Assembly (NCBI RefSeq): GCF_032452875.1
Contig: NC_083868.1
Span: forward strand, 98,080,537-98,144,536
Direction: 5' to 3'
DNA length: 64,000 nt
DNA from: Bos javanicus
Taxonomy: Eukaryota; Chordata; Mammalia; Artiodactyla; Bovidae
Numbering within the stretch: the stretch's first letter is position 1; the number at the start of each line of letters is the position of its first letter. Below the pieces are notes generated by a model. It did not search any database. It worked only from the letters and a program-made list of their open reading frames with translations, and was not told the origin of the DNA. The translations under genes and the position numbers were made by a program. Shown here piece by piece: positions 1 to 11,933 of this stretch.

Positions 1-1095
1 TACTTCTCGGTAATTATGCTACATTGATTTTCCTAGAGTAATGGGGAAGAATTTAATTTTGTTTAAAATATGAATAATGTTCACACCTGCAAGCCATTAT
101 TCTGCCTTCTTGGATTTCAGGGTCGCATTCACATCATCTTACATTTCATTGCTTTGTTTGGGGATGGTGCTGAAAAAGTAAAATCATAGGACGTGCCACT
201 ATTGTTGATTCTAAGTGAAAAGCCATTGGCTATCAACACTGCTCGCGCTTATTTTCTGTATTATGATAGAAAAAAATAAAAGACATATTTTCTCGCAGCT
301 TTCCCTCGGGTGGATTGGGTGGCATCTCACTTCACATGATACGAATCGTACATTTTTCTTCTATTCAGAACTTTGTATTCCTGTAAGTACTTTGTCATCT
401 TTAAGAGGGAAAGGAAAATGTTTTGATGGGAGGAAAAAAGTTCTGTTCAGGTTGGACATAATCGAGTCAGACACTCACCTTGTGCAGCTGTTTCAGTTTC
501 AAAGAATAATCACGATATTGTTGAAAGATGATGAGATATGTTATTATCTAACGGAATCACACTGATGTTTTATTAATTCCATATTAACCAATAGGACAAC
601 ATGTTAAACAGCAAGAGATATAGTCAAGGTTAGAAAACTGAACTCACAGAACTGTTCAAGAAATGGAGTTTAGAAGGATTGCTTCAAGTTAATTCATTAA
701 CCAGTAGCAGCATGCGAAGCAGAAGTAAAAGTTCATGAGTTAGTTTGGGCCATGTATTGAGTGAGGCCTTGTCAAATCATAATATAACCCAACAAGGTGT
801 TGGAGTGGCTATAAAAGCTAATAGAACCCCAGGCTCCCATATAGAAGTACAGTGACCTGATTTAATGGGGGTAATGGTTAGCTGTGTTGTATTCTCCTCT
901 GGTTACACCCTCTTTAGCTTATTGTCTTCATTTGGTGGGTAGTTTGTTTTTAAAATAGATATTCATGGACTGGAGAGCTTCCAAAGAAAGGGCATAAGGC
1001 AGTAAGAAGTGAGGCTGTTTTGAAAAAAGAAGGCTTAGAAGGAACATGGCATTTGTTTCAATTATTTACAGGGCTGTCATGATATAGGTAGCACG

Positions 1096-1097
<2 letters not shown>
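1..1097. other. Unique AT-rich DNA, no gene seen
   Basis: No repeat family or gene is recognised here. A 116-codon plus-strand frame at 215-565 has no recognisable domain and a composition typical of AT-rich non-coding DNA, so I treat it as chance. Confidence 0.6.

Positions 1098-1136
<39 letters not shown>
1098..1136. repeat. (TG)n microsatellite
   Basis: About 19 uninterrupted TG units. The tract abuts the 3' end of the antisense Bov-tA SINE that follows, the usual position for a (CA)n tail on this family. Length polymorphism is likely. Confidence 0.95.
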
Positions 1137-1137
<1 letters not shown>

Positions 1138-1345
1138 ATGCTCAGTTTGTCTGACTCTTTGTGACCCCATGACTGTAGCCCGCTAGGCTCCTCTGTCCAT
1201 GGAATTTTCCAAGCAAGAATACTGGAGTGGACTGCCATTTCCTCCTCCAGAGGATCTTCCTGACTCAGGGATTGAACCTGCATCTATTGTGTCTCCTGCA
1301 TTGGCAGGCGGATTCTTTACCAACTGCACCAGCTCGGTGGCCCCA
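1137..1345 (-). mobile_element. Bov-tA SINE, antisense
   Basis: Read on the minus strand this follows the Bov-tA order: a tRNA-derived head ending near 1345, the segment around gattgaacctgc, then the Bov-A body including gactgtagcccg and the terminal gagtcggacac-like region. It is diverged by several substitutions. The (TG)n tract at 1098-1136 is its tail. Confidence 0.9.
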
Positions 1346-1527
1346 GCATTGCTAGGCTGATTCCTTATTGCACAAGCTGATATAGGGTTAATTAAAATTG
1401 TGAATCTAAAATTTTAAGGAGGTATAGAACCCTTTGAAAGAACTAATTTTTTTGATTTAAATTTTTTTTGATGTGGACTCTTTCTAAATTCTTTATTGGA
1501 TTTATTACAAAATTGCTTTTGTTTTCG

Positions 1528-1655
1528 TTTTTTTTTTTTTTTTTTTTGTAAGCTGTGGGGCATGTGGGATCTTAGCTCCTGGACCAGGTATCAGACTCAC
1601 ACTCCCTGCTTTGGAAGGCAAAGTCTTGACTACTAGACCTCCAGGGAAGTCCCTG
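1528..1655 (-). mobile_element. CHR-type tRNA SINE, antisense
   Basis: A 20-base T run at 1528-1547 (the A tail in reverse) is followed by gcatgtgggatcttagctcc and ends in ccagggaagtccc. These are the diagnostic parts of the CHR/CHR-2 SINE shared by whales, hippos and ruminants. It is moderately diverged, which fits an age older than the Bov-tA copies. Confidence 0.85.
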
Positions 1656-1762
1656 ACAGAACTATTTTGACTATACAGAGCTAATTCAAAACACTGTGAG
1701 CTAGCATAACCATGGGTATTTAAACAGATGCTGCAAGGCCTTTTATTTCACAAATAATTTTT

Positions 1763-2260
1763 CTATCTGAATGATTTGTAAGAGAGGATATCATTAAGAG
1801 CTCCTTGTTCTAAGATCCTAAGGCTTCTTCTAACGTAGCATGAACATTTTGATGATTTGATATAATTTATAGTTCCTTCTCTTATTATGAGAGCAGAAAC
1901 ACAATGTTCAGTGGCTTGCCTTTTCTTTATTAACAGAGTCAAATCTATAGGTACAGCAGTGGCCTGGACTTCCCTTGAACAAAGGTTATGGCTCTGTGGC
2001 AATAGGCGGAGGGCCAAGAGATAATGATCTTGTGGGGACATAAATCTGAAACACTCCATGAAAATGTTGAAAAATATTGTCAGAGTGCATTCAGTTAGGG
2101 CTCCCATTTTAAGCAGAGCACAAACAATGGGTCCCTTAGTCTTTGCAAGGCATTTGAGAGGGACGCATATGGGGGTGGAGTGGCACAGAAGGTGAAATGG
2201 AGTGGAAAAAAACCCAGAATCAACAGGTTTGTGACATTTGAAATAAACATTCATATTTAG
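1763..2260. other. Unique DNA, long minus-strand open frame, not called a gene
   Basis: A minus-strand frame starts inside the neighbouring Bov-tA at 2320 and runs to 1763 (185 codons). About 166 codons lie in unique DNA. The translation has no recognised domain. The start codon lies in SINE sequence, and there is no promoter or splice context to support it. Confidence 0.5.
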
Positions 2261-2427
2261 AGACGCGAGTTTGATCCCTAGGTCAGGAAGATTCCCCTGG
2301 AGGAGAGCATGGCAACCCACTCTAGCATTCTTGCCTGGAGAATGCCATAGACAGAGGAGCCTTGAGGGCTACTGTCCATAGCATCACAAAGAGTCAGTCA
2401 TGACTGAAGCGACTTAGCATGCACGTA
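2259..2427 (+). mobile_element. Bov-tA SINE, 5' truncated, sense
   Basis: It begins in the tRNA-derived part (gacgcgagtttgatcc) and runs through ggcaacccactc, gcctggagaatg and agcgacttagcatgcacg. It lacks the first 40 or so bases of the head and shows scattered substitutions. Confidence 0.9.
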
Positions 2428-2436
2428 TTCATCTTG

Positions 2437-5400
2437 AAAGCTCTCTGTAGCCCATATTTTAGGGAAAAAATATATATTTTTTTATTTTTGCATATGATTT
2501 TGGGGGGGGATATAGACTTAAGAGACCAAATATATTAGCATCAGGACTCAAGGTGCATTACCCAGAAAAAATGTGTAGCTACATCAGTGAATATACAAAT
2601 TGAGTGAAAAATATGGAAATCAAAAAATTCCCATAGTGGCTAAACAGTATGCTGACGTATTTGGAATGGGGGCATTGATTCAGCAAGCTCTGTGGGAAAA
2701 ACGAAACAAAACAGCTCTATGGATCAGATTCTGATTCATGAGGACTTTGAGATGAGCTCTGGTCTGACTGGAGTGAACTTTACTTGGAAAGACCTTAAAT
2801 GATTTTCCTAAGGTCATGCTGCTAGTAAGTTACACAGTGGTCTCTCAGACCCAAATCCAGTGACCTAATCCTCCACTTAATTTTATCTCAAGAACATTTT
2901 TTTGATCCTGGTGGAATCAAATGAGGAAGAGACAGCCTGGGTGGGGAGAGAAATCATGAGAGAAGCCCCAGTGTGGGTATGTGCTGGGTGGGGAGCCACA
3001 GCCCCACCTCTTTGCCTCAGTTGGGGTACAGGTTTATAGCCTGTCTTCACGCTGGGAGAGCTGCTTTTCGAACCATTACCCATCTGTCTGCAATAAAGGG
3101 GCCTCTTGAGTGTGATGTCTTGGGTCCCAATACTTGAGTAATGATTATAGGTGGAAAGTGTCTCTGAGGCAATTCCTACTGAGAACTGGGAGTCCTAGGA
3201 AAGGTCTATTTATTAAAAATCAGCCCACAGCAATTTCCCCTTCAACTATCTTCTTTGAATCTTTGCTTTTTAAATATTCATGAAACCTGCAGTAATTTCA
3301 GATTAAAGATCTCCACAAGATGAGTCATTCCCAGAATCTTACATCTATGGTGGTATTTGGATTTGTTTCTAAGTTTCCCCTCTAATAGTTGAAAATCCCT
3401 TTGCAAAGCTTGTATTGCTTTCATTTACTGAAAATGAACAATGCTGAACCGGGCCCAGAGGACATTAAAACCCCATTATAGTTCACTTCCTGAAACCATG
3501 GATTTGGTTATCCTACAGGTAAAATCACTTCCCCGTGTGTACAGGGAAGTGTAGTGTTTCCTTCTCCCCACAGCTGCAGTGTCTCTAACATAGTGCCTTT
3601 ACCAAGCGTTTGTTGAATGCATGCATTAATTCAGATAATTTCATGTGACTTATGTTTTAATTGAATCTGGTTTTTAGAAGAGAGATGGAATTTATGTGAA
3701 ATATTTTGTATCACATGTTTTTAAATCATTGCTGTTAATCCCGGTTCAAGGTCAATCATTGATTATAAATAATACTGTAATTAAATATAGAAATAATAGT
3801 TAGATATAAAGAGAGAAACATTTTAAATTGGTTTTCATACCAATAATATTTAAAATGATGAATATTTGAGATGTCCTTTGGTATCTATTTCCATCGCATT
3901 ATACTCTGTAAAGTAAGCGGCATATAAATAAAGATGCAATGAGTTCAATCCACTCCTAAAATAAAAGACGTTTTTATAACACACAGGTTTCTCCAGGAAG
4001 GAAATTGGTTCTTCTCCCACCCTCTAAATTGCTCTTTATTAAAAAGAAAAGTGTTTGTTCAGTTTTATTTCTCTCAATGCTGGATGACAATATGGCTGTG
4101 GATGGTGTATAATCAGTTTTTATGGATGATGTTCTCACAAAAGGAGTGGTTTAAAAGTGAACAAGTTACGCTATGGTATTCAAAGTTCTCACTTTATCAT
4201 ATTGGATGTTCTGTTTCTGTTTGTGGTTTCAAGACATAAAGAACTTACATAATATTTTTTCAAGCATTTGAGGTGATAATGAGCCTTTCAGATTTTTTGT
4301 TGAAACTCTACTTAGAGTTTGTGTATTTGCCACGAGAAAGAATTCCAGTGGCAACCCAGCAGCCTTGTAGGTATCTGATTTTGTTTTTTCTGAGGTATTC
4401 CTTCCTCTTAAGCTAGTCACTCAAGTTTGCCACAAAAATTAACACAGATGTCAAAAGGATCTTTTTTTTTTTTTTTTTTTTTAAATATGAGCTTCAACAG
4501 TGTTTGAGTCATAAGAGATACCTCAAGTCGAGCTATGGAGTAAGTTCTCAAATCATCTTAGTGTTATTGCTTCCGTTTAAAAAAATCAGTTGCAACAAAC
4601 AAAGGCAAAACAACTTTAGATGTTCCATAGGAGTTTTAATTGCAGAGATTTCCTCTGACGTGAGTGTTAATGAATGTCAAAGCAATAGCATAAAAAGACA
4701 TTACTAGTTTAATGATTGATAGACTAAGAAAAACACAAGGTCTTTTGTCAGATAAATGACTACTGTTTGGTGTTCCTTTACCTTAGGAGTATCAAAAGTG
4801 ATCTCAAGATAGGTAATCATAGCCCAGGAGCAAGTCAGAATGTAGCCTGTTATAAAATAACCAAGGCAGAATGGCTGATTACTTATTTTCTCACTCGGCA
4901 ACTTTAACATTATTTCAACTTTTTGGGTTTGTTTGGATTCTCTGTTGAAACTTTCTCTTTCTGAAGACTAAATAAACATTTAAAATTTTATGCCATTGGC
5001 TTTGTACATCTACAGTCTAAGTGTATCACCAAAGAAAATTTAAATATCATTCCAAATGTTGGAAAAGCCCAGTTGGTGGTGTTTGGCTCTATACAGACAA
5101 TGCTGTGACACAAATTCGTAGGATGAAATGAAAGCAGGAACATCCAACAACCACAAAGCAATAATCATCAATGAGTTTTCTTTTAAGCAGTGTTTTATAC
5201 CCCTGGGTTGGCCAAAATTTGCTATGATATGTTCTTAGCCTTCTGGAAGGCTTAACAGTGACACACACTCTACATAGCTCAAATCAACTTTTGCTCCATG
5301 TGTTACTGAATATGAGAGACTTTGTAGATTAGTTCTCATGTGTATTTGAGGAAGAACCCTAAATTTCGAAAGTGCTATTGATTCTTGTTACTTCCTTTTC

Positions 5401-5589
5401 CTCACTCCTCTATACTCTTATTTCATTACTTGTTTGTAAATAAAGTCATCTTTTAGGCCTTGTAGTTGACTCCAGGAGAAGGAGGTAAATAATACTAGAA
5501 TGAGTTTGGGGGAGAGCAGTAGGCATAGATTTCAATGGTAAACTCTGCCAACTTGGCAGATTGCTATTTGCTCAGAATATTGTGTGCGT
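2437..5589. other. Unique AT-rich DNA, no gene seen
   Basis: Apart from a degraded MIR at 2785-2880 and a T homopolymer at 4461-4482, no repeat or gene is recognised. Open frames of 60-70 codons on both strands look like chance. The words gggttggcc at 5204-5213 resemble one arm of a ruminant mariner MITE but have no partner arm. Confidence 0.6.
2785..2880 (-). repeat. MIR SINE fragment, antisense
   Basis: The order 'aaggtcatgctgctagtaag ... acccaaatccagtgacctaa' is the reverse complement of the MIR core (tagctgtgtgaccttgggcaag). The copy is old and degraded. Confidence 0.65.
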
Positions 5590-5891
5590 GCTGATGGTCT
5601 TGGAGAAGGCAGTGGCACCCCACTCCAGTACTCTTGCCTGGGAAATCCCATGGATGGAGGAGCCTGGCAGGCTGCAGTCCATGGGGTCGTTGAGGATCGG
5701 ACACGACTGACCGACTTCACTTCCACTTTTCACTTTCATGCCTTGGAGAAGGAAATGGCAACCCACTCCAGTGTTCTTGCCTGGAGAATCCCAGGGACGG
5801 GGGAGCCTGCTGGGCTGCCGTCTATGGGTTCGCACAGAGTCGGACACGACTGAAGCGATTTAGCAGCAGCAGCAGCAGCAGCTGATGGTCT
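5590..5891 (+). mobile_element. BOV-A2 dimeric SINE with 11-bp target duplication
   Basis: Two Bov-A monomers lie in tandem. The first starts at tggagaaggcagtggc and the second at tggagaaggaaatggc. They are joined by a CACTTT-rich linker and end in an (AGC)n tail at 5862-5880. The flanks gctgatggtct at 5590-5600 and 5881-5891 are identical, which marks a young insertion by target-primed reverse transcription. Open frames on both strands here are SINE translations. Confidence 0.97.
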
Positions 5892-7569
5892 ATGAAGAAT
5901 CTGTGCAGATGTAATCTTGCTGGCAAGTCCACATCTTGTCTTCAAACACCTGGGGGAAATCTTGGAACTCTAAGGAGGAAATTTACTGCAGGTGTTGAGG
6001 GGCAATGAGACTTCTTCCTTCTGTGCCCTCCAGCCTGCCACCAAAAATATTTCTTGTTCCTCTGCTCACTCTGTTCTCCACAGATCTGGGAGTGTTGTAG
6101 GATGCCCCTGGTCTGTCCTGTTGGCTCTCTCATGTCCTGTTTGCCAAGTTAGCCTAAGACCATTGCTATGAGCAAGGGGACAGTAACTTCCGGGTCATAG
6201 AGCCAGAGAAGAAGGGCAAGGGGCACCACATCGTGCTGGGGAGGGTGCTGTGTGGGTCTGGATAGAGAAGCAGCTGAGAATGGCAGGGCTCGGGTTTCAT
6301 TTCCTCCTTCACTCTCCAGGTGCTTCATTTACTGGAACAGATTCCTGAGGGCTAAATGTATCTTACCTGAACAGAGTATTCAGGCTCCGGCAAGGTTAGC
6401 GTGGTTAGACTGGACAAAACCAATATAATATATTACTATTATTGAGAGCTACAAGGCCTAAGAAAGAAAAAAACTCTCTCATTTTCTTCCTGCACTCCTC
6501 CATTTATGTGCTGGTGGTCGAGGTAGTCCTTGTTTCTACTCCCTTTGTGCAGTCATTTAGAAAGGTCTGTGCGAAGGTGTCTTTGCATTTTCGCTTTCTT
6601 TTGCTTTGTTGGAGGTAGAGAGTAGCCTAGAGGGAATGTCCCAGATAGAGTTTATCCAGGAACTGAGTATTTATATTGACTCCAAGAAGAAGAAATGATA
6701 CTTTCCCCCAGGTTTTTGAAGACGAATAACACTGATGTTCAAACATTAAAACAGATGATTCTGCTATTAACAGTTTATTTTACCTTTCTGAAGTGTTGGT
6801 TTTAAGGCACAATGAAAAACATTTGCTATAAGTGGTATGAGATCCATACTACAAAATGTTTCTTTTATGGAATCTTAACTTTCAAGTTCTATCACATTGC
6901 ATTTTGAAAGTGATACTGTACTTCTTAGTGCATTTTTCATAATTATAGTTAATCCTTTGACACATTTCTAAGTGCTCTTTATAATTTGGGGATGGAAGAT
7001 GCAACTTAATCCTTCTGCTGAAAAATTGACTGTGTGGAAATTTGGGTATGCTGCCACCAGGTGGTGGCAGATTCTTTGAGTCTTGTGTTGTGATTTAAAA
7101 CTTTTTTTTAAAAATTCTTTTAAATAAAAACAGTAAAGTTATTTCTTTAAACAATATCTTCCTCAGAAGTCTAAATATAAAATAAAGCCAGCTAAGTCAC
7201 TATGGTGATAATGGGGTAGGAATTTCAAAACCAATGTCTGTGCCCACCTCTTTATTCTGATGATCTCTGAGGAACAACAGGAACACAATCGAAACTTACC
7301 AATTTCAATTATAATGTGCACTTTTTACTTGGTATTAAAATATGAAGCGTTTTAAAATTAAAAACAACTTTAAAATATTAAAATGATAGTCTTCTAGAGC
7401 AAGAAGGAGAGTCTACGAAAGCCCTTTTTAAAGTTGATAGGCTGGAGGGGAGAGATTCTTCCTAACGATCCAGTATAGTGAAAGGAATAGAAATGAGCAA
7501 GAGTATACACGTAAGGCTGGACTTCTTAGAGGCTTGTTCAAACAGATCAAGCTCTATTTGGGCAGAGTT
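5892..7569. other. Unique DNA, no gene seen
   Basis: No gene or interspersed repeat is recognised. The 6000-6330 part is somewhat richer in G+C. An E-box-centred inverted repeat at 7051-7070 is listed separately. Confidence 0.6.
7051..7070. promoter_or_regulatory. Possible CTCF/E-box palindrome
   Basis: Perfect 8-base arms ctgccacc and ggtggcag flank aggt. The centre contains an E-box (caggtg). The string ccaccaggtggtggc differs from a CTCF core consensus (CCASYAGRKGGCRSY) at one position. This is a motif match only; nothing here shows binding. Confidence 0.3.
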
Positions 7570-7795
7570 AGGACATACAAGCTTGGACGGTAAAGGATCT
7601 GCCTACAATGTGGGAGACCTGGGTTCAATCCCTGGGTCGGGAAGATCCCCTGGAGAAGGAAATGGCACCCCACTCCAGTATTCATGCCTGGAAAACCCCA
7701 TGAATCAAGGAGCCTGGTGGGCTACAGTCCATGGGGTCACAAAGAGTCGGACAGGACTGAGCGACTTCTCTTCACTTCACTTCTCAGGACATACA
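7570..7795 (+). mobile_element. Bov-tA SINE with 10-bp target duplication
   Basis: tRNA-derived head (ggttcaatccctgggtcggg) followed by a Bov-A body ending in a cttcactt-rich tail. Identical flanks aggacataca lie at 7570-7579 and 7786-7795. The first part of the head before taaaggatctgcc is missing. Confidence 0.95.
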
Positions 7796-8651
7796 GGAGA
7801 TTCTGGAATAAGAGGAGAGCAGGAGGGTGCAGTTCTTCTGAGAGTCAGCGATTGGTTGAACTTCTTTTAGATTCATTATTGTTCAGTTAGTTATTGATAA
7901 TTAGTTCCATAGCTGGAGCCTGGGACCCTAAGTGAAAGGTCACCATCTTTCAGACTGTCAAGTCTTTGACAGTCTTCTTTCTGTTTTTCTAGTACCTTCT
8001 ATCCCAAGTGACTAGAGAAGACAGCCAGAAAATAAACTACGTATCCACCAGCTTACCCAATCTGTGCAATGGGTCCTTCCATGCTACTTCTGCTGCCTGT
8101 CTTGGGTCTTGTGTGAAGCATCATTTTGCTTTGTCAGCTTCCTCATAAATGATCAATATCTTACTTAAGAGCAATATTATTTTTCTGTCTTTGTCTATCT
8201 TTGCCTAGGAAACATATACCTGTAGAAATTGCAAACTTTCCCAGAAACCACTTTTTTTCTAAAAGCATTGTTTTCTCTTAAAGTCAACCTTACAACCTTT
8301 GAACAGAGAAGTAGATAAGGTAAGTATAGTAATATAACTATCCTATGATACAGGAAACTGAGATTGTGGGACGGTTGAATGGGGAAAAAAAAATCGCCAA
8401 CCAACCAAACAAAAACCCCAAGAAACAGTTAATGATAAACCAGTAAAACACTGTGTCTTACTAGGGTTGTTCTAAGTCACATAGTTGCTCTAAAATGTAT
8501 ATCTATATATCTATATGTATATATTCTCTCTTAGAGAGGGGGGGGGATAGAGAGAGACAGATGATGGGGAAATAAAAAGATTGACAAGAGATTGATAGAG
8601 TGTCAGTTCAGTGATTTATTGAATATAAACTGAGTATCTACTCTGATCTAT
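7796..8651. other. Unique DNA with simple repeats
   Basis: No gene is seen. An imperfect TA-rich tract and a purine run (agagagggggggggatag) lie at about 8496-8560. The rest is unassigned AT-rich DNA. Confidence 0.55.
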
Positions 8652-8868
8652 GGGCTTCCCAGGTGGCGCTAGGGAACCCACCTGCTAGTGCAGGAGATGT
8701 AACAGACGTGGGTTTGATCTCTGGGTTGGGAAAATCCCCTGGAGGAGGGCATGGCAACCCACTCCAGTATTCTTGACTGAAGAATCCCATGGATAAAGGA
8801 TCCTGGTGGGCTACAGTCCATAGAGTCGCAAGGAGTTGCACGTGACTGAAGTGACTTAGCACACACAT
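8652..8868 (+). mobile_element. Bov-tA SINE, nearly full length
   Basis: Complete order from gggcttcccaggtggcgct, through the tRNA-like box and the Bov-A body, to gacttagcacacacat. It lacks the usual 'agtggtaaa' segment after the first 17 bases. No clear target duplication is visible. Confidence 0.95.
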
Positions 8869-8934
8869 ACTATGTTCTGTGCACTGTTGTGGAGTCTAGA
8901 CAAACTCCATGCCCCCCTGGAGTTTTTTTAATAG

Positions 8935-9330
8935 GAGAGAAGACAGTGAACATAAAAATGGCTCCATATATAATGGTTGGTAAAGAAAACTGCTATAAAG
9001 AGGAATGAAGATGAGCAAGGGGACAAAGGGTAAAGGGCAAAGGGTAGCGTGCAGAGGAATTGCTCCTCGAGAGAAGGGGCAAGAATAGACCCTCTGAGAG
9101 GGGACAGTTGAGCAGAGACCTGAAGGCAATGACAGAGTGAGCCATGTGATGGCTCCTGGAAGTCTTCCAGGCTAAAGGAATAACAGTAAGGGCAAAGAGC
9201 CTGAAGAGGGACCAAGCTTGTTGTTCAAAGAACTGGTGACTGGCCACTCCAGGCCATAATGAATGAATGAGGAAGTGGTGAGGGTCACAGACCTCAGAGG
9301 CCATGGGGAAGGGCCTGGGTTGAGTGTGGC
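8935..9330 (+). repeat. Old mammalian interspersed repeat, family not assigned (L2-like?)
   Basis: The series 'gttgagcagagacctgaaggcaatg', 'tcttccaggctaaaggaataacagtaagggcaaagagcctgaag' and 'gaactggtgactggccactcc' has the layout of a very common ancient mammalian repeat, probably an L2-related 3' region. Overlapping minus-strand frames of up to 147 codons (8993-9436) are antisense translations of it and not a gene. Confidence 0.45.
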
Positions 9331-9589
9331 AAGCCCCTGACTGCTGTGTGAAAAATCGACCATGGGAAAGCACCAGAGTTAGGAGCCTCTCTGGAATCTC
9401 AGGAGAGTGCTGACAGTGTCCTGGATTGGCAGGCATTGCTCATGCTAGGCACCTCTTCTCTCTGAATCTCTACTTGCTCTGCTGATTCATTCCAGCTAAC
9501 TCCTGTTGGGACAGGTATTCACAAGACAAATAGCAGCCATCCATTTGATAGTCATGGAGGTAACTGCTGTGGTTTATAAGATGGCCAGC

Positions 9590-9650
9590 AACTGGGGTCT
9601 TAGCCAAGTCACTTCTCCTCACTGAGCTTAGGTGGTCCACATAGCATCTT
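9590..9650 (+). repeat. MIR fragment, sense
   Basis: Short match to the MIR core (ccaagtcacttctcctcactgagc, equivalent to gggcaagtcacttaacctctctgagc). Too short for certainty. Confidence 0.4.
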
Positions 9651-10915
9651 TCTCAGGTCTGACATCCTCTGAGTTCTAATTTTTGTGATTGAACCTTAAT
9701 GAGCTCCACCACCTATGATGACCAAAAGGGTAATGGAAATCATTAGAATGCCCCCACATGCCTCTGAATTGAATATAATTTGATCCAGATCTTTTCCACT
9801 CCTTGGGAGTCTGCAAACATTCTGTGATGCCCAAATTCAGATCTTCAATCTCCTATCAGGCTGATTTGGGGAACTCTGACAAGAGTGGTCACTGGGTACC
9901 AGAGGCCCCACCAGAAATCCCCTCCTCTACTATCACATAGCCTGTGACCCTTGTACGCTCTTACAGGGCCCTCCTTAATGTTCATTTGAATCTGAGCTTG
10001 AGGGTCTGGGAGGTACACTGGAACTTGCCTGCCCCTTGTGGGATTAGCACAGAGTTCACAGTAAAATTCTGGTATCTTCTTCAGCAAACAAAAAGCAAGA
10101 GGACATCAACAAATTTTAGTCTTGAGTTTCAGGAAGGGAAACTGCACAGTGCATAATCCTTCCGCATTAAGTAGATGCTGCTTCATCCTCTATCGGTTCA
10201 ATCTTTTTAAAGTGTAAAATTCTGAATCAGTTGTGTCAGTATTTGTAATCTGGTATCAGGGTCATGTTTCATGCCCCATGCACAAAGTTAGGCGGCAAAT
10301 TCAAAATTGTAAAGTTGCTAACCTAAACATCAGCTCTTGATTTTTGCCTGAAGTGCACAGCTCCCTCTGGCATTAGTCACATGATCCAGGACTGCAGATT
10401 TGGATACCTGATCTTCAAGGTGACACTCTAATCTGACAGAGACTCAAATACCTGATGTAAAACACGCAGAATTGCCATCTCCACCCAAAACAAAGCAAAA
10501 CAAACTTTTCTCGGGCTGGTGTGTATGCACTGTTTAACAGAGCATTTCAGAAAATTTTGTACATTTGAAGCTTGAAATAGAGCCCACTTTCAATAAATAG
10601 GTGCTCTGATGAGGACTATGGACTAATTAACTTGCCTTTAGTTTTGGAACTCTTGGATTAGGTTACAAGGGAACAGATTTCCCTGGTTTTAATGTGTTCC
10701 ATACCAGACATTTGCTTACTGCTCCTAAATATAAACTGGTTTCCCCTGTCACTTACACAGAAGATTGAACATTTCTGAAGCAGGGTTGAGGTAGTCAAGG
10801 AGAAATCTGAGAATTTTCTGAGGAACTTTGAGGAAGGCCTAAGCCAAGTTTTACAGCAATTGTGTTTGCTATTTAAAATTAATAATCATTATGGTCTTAT
10901 TTGTTATAATGTTAT

Positions 10916-10940
10916 AATTAGTCATAATATATGACTAATT
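10916..10940. repeat. Perfect inverted repeat (10-bp arms)
   Basis: Arms aattagtcat at 10916-10925 and atgactaatt at 10931-10940 enclose the loop aatat. The arms are AT-rich and could arise by chance in this composition. Confidence 0.85.
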
Positions 10941-11933
10941 CTCCCAGGAACTCAGTTATTCCTTGATAGTGAGTTGGAGGTTGAGAGTTATAGAGAAAGC
11001 TCTAGGGAGTTGGGCTTATTCAAGTGAGGGAAATGAAGGATAAAGAGTGATTGATTGACTATTTGCAGATAATGGATTTTTCCCATAAAGAGATGATGTT
11101 GGACTACTGTTCAGAGGAGTTTGAGTAATATGAAATGAGCTTCAACTGAAGGATGCAGGATTTAGGTAAAGTACACAGAAGGATTTCCTTTTAATAAGTG
11201 GAATTCAGCGTAGATGGATTCCTAGACCACAGAGGTGGTAGTGGTCGTAGGAAGGTGGCTGGAAACTGTTGAAAACACGAGAAAACCACGAAAAGCAAAT
11301 GAAAGTATGGAGTGTAAGGCATGATTTTGTTTGTTCTGGTACATTCTACAAGTTGAAAAATTTTCATCAGGATAGAACTTAAAACCACACCATATACAAG
11401 GGTAGTCCATGCCCTGTTGAAAGGGACTCAAAATATAGAGTGATAGCTGATGTTGCTCAGCCAGAAACAAACAAACAAAAAAGATTTTTAAACCATGATC
11501 AAAGGATGTTTACAGTATTTATGAATCTAGAAATATTGCTTTATTTCACTTTCATGGCACAATCTATCCAAAATTAAAATATACAGTGGGCATCATTAAA
11601 GTTTGTTTGTTGAGTCACCCAACAGTTTTCAAGAACATATTTCTTCATTTGCATCTACGGTATCTGGGACACATCATTTGTAAAATTTGCATATGTGATT
11701 GTCACTAGGGGGTTCATCTCTGGTCCAAATACAAAATCATATAAGTTCAGAACCATTTACATTTTCACATGTCCTATGGGTATGTATTCATGGACTCTGC
11801 AAAGTAATTTTTTCATATGTACTTTTAAAGATTATTTAAAAATTATAGTGTAATCCATCAAACATTTGCAATTGTGAGATTATATCCAAAGGGAAAGCTA
11901 ATAAGTCTGTGATAAGTGTTATTACATCTTCTT

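Larger units (their letters stand above)
9440..11930. other. Unique DNA, no gene seen
   Basis: Apart from a MIR scrap at 9590-9650 and a perfect hairpin at 10916-10940, nothing is recognised. Small frames such as those at 9845-10156 and 11191-11470 show no domain and no splice context. Confidence 0.55.

Noticed and set aside
215..565. 116-codon plus-strand frame as a small gene
   Set aside because: No domain, no splice or promoter context, AT-rich composition; expected by chance in 64 kb.
1763..2320. 185-codon minus-strand frame as a gene
   Set aside because: Its start lies in a Bov-tA SINE and the rest has no recognisable domain. Length alone is not enough.
5204..5218. gggttggccaaaat as a mariner MITE
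   Set aside because: Only one arm is present; no complementary arm within 150 bp.
5532..5945. Several overlapping frames on both strands as genes
   Set aside because: All are translations of the BOV-A2 SINE. The same peptides recur at 7.6, 12.5, 30.2, 36.1 and 45.9 kb.
8496..8560. TA/AG-rich tract as a regulatory array or CRISPR-like repeat
   Set aside because: Plain low-complexity sequence with no unit-spacer structure. CRISPR is not expected in a mammalian genome.
8993..9436. 147-codon minus-strand frame as a gene
   Set aside because: It is largely the antisense translation of an ancient dispersed repeat (8935-9330), and competing frames overlap it.
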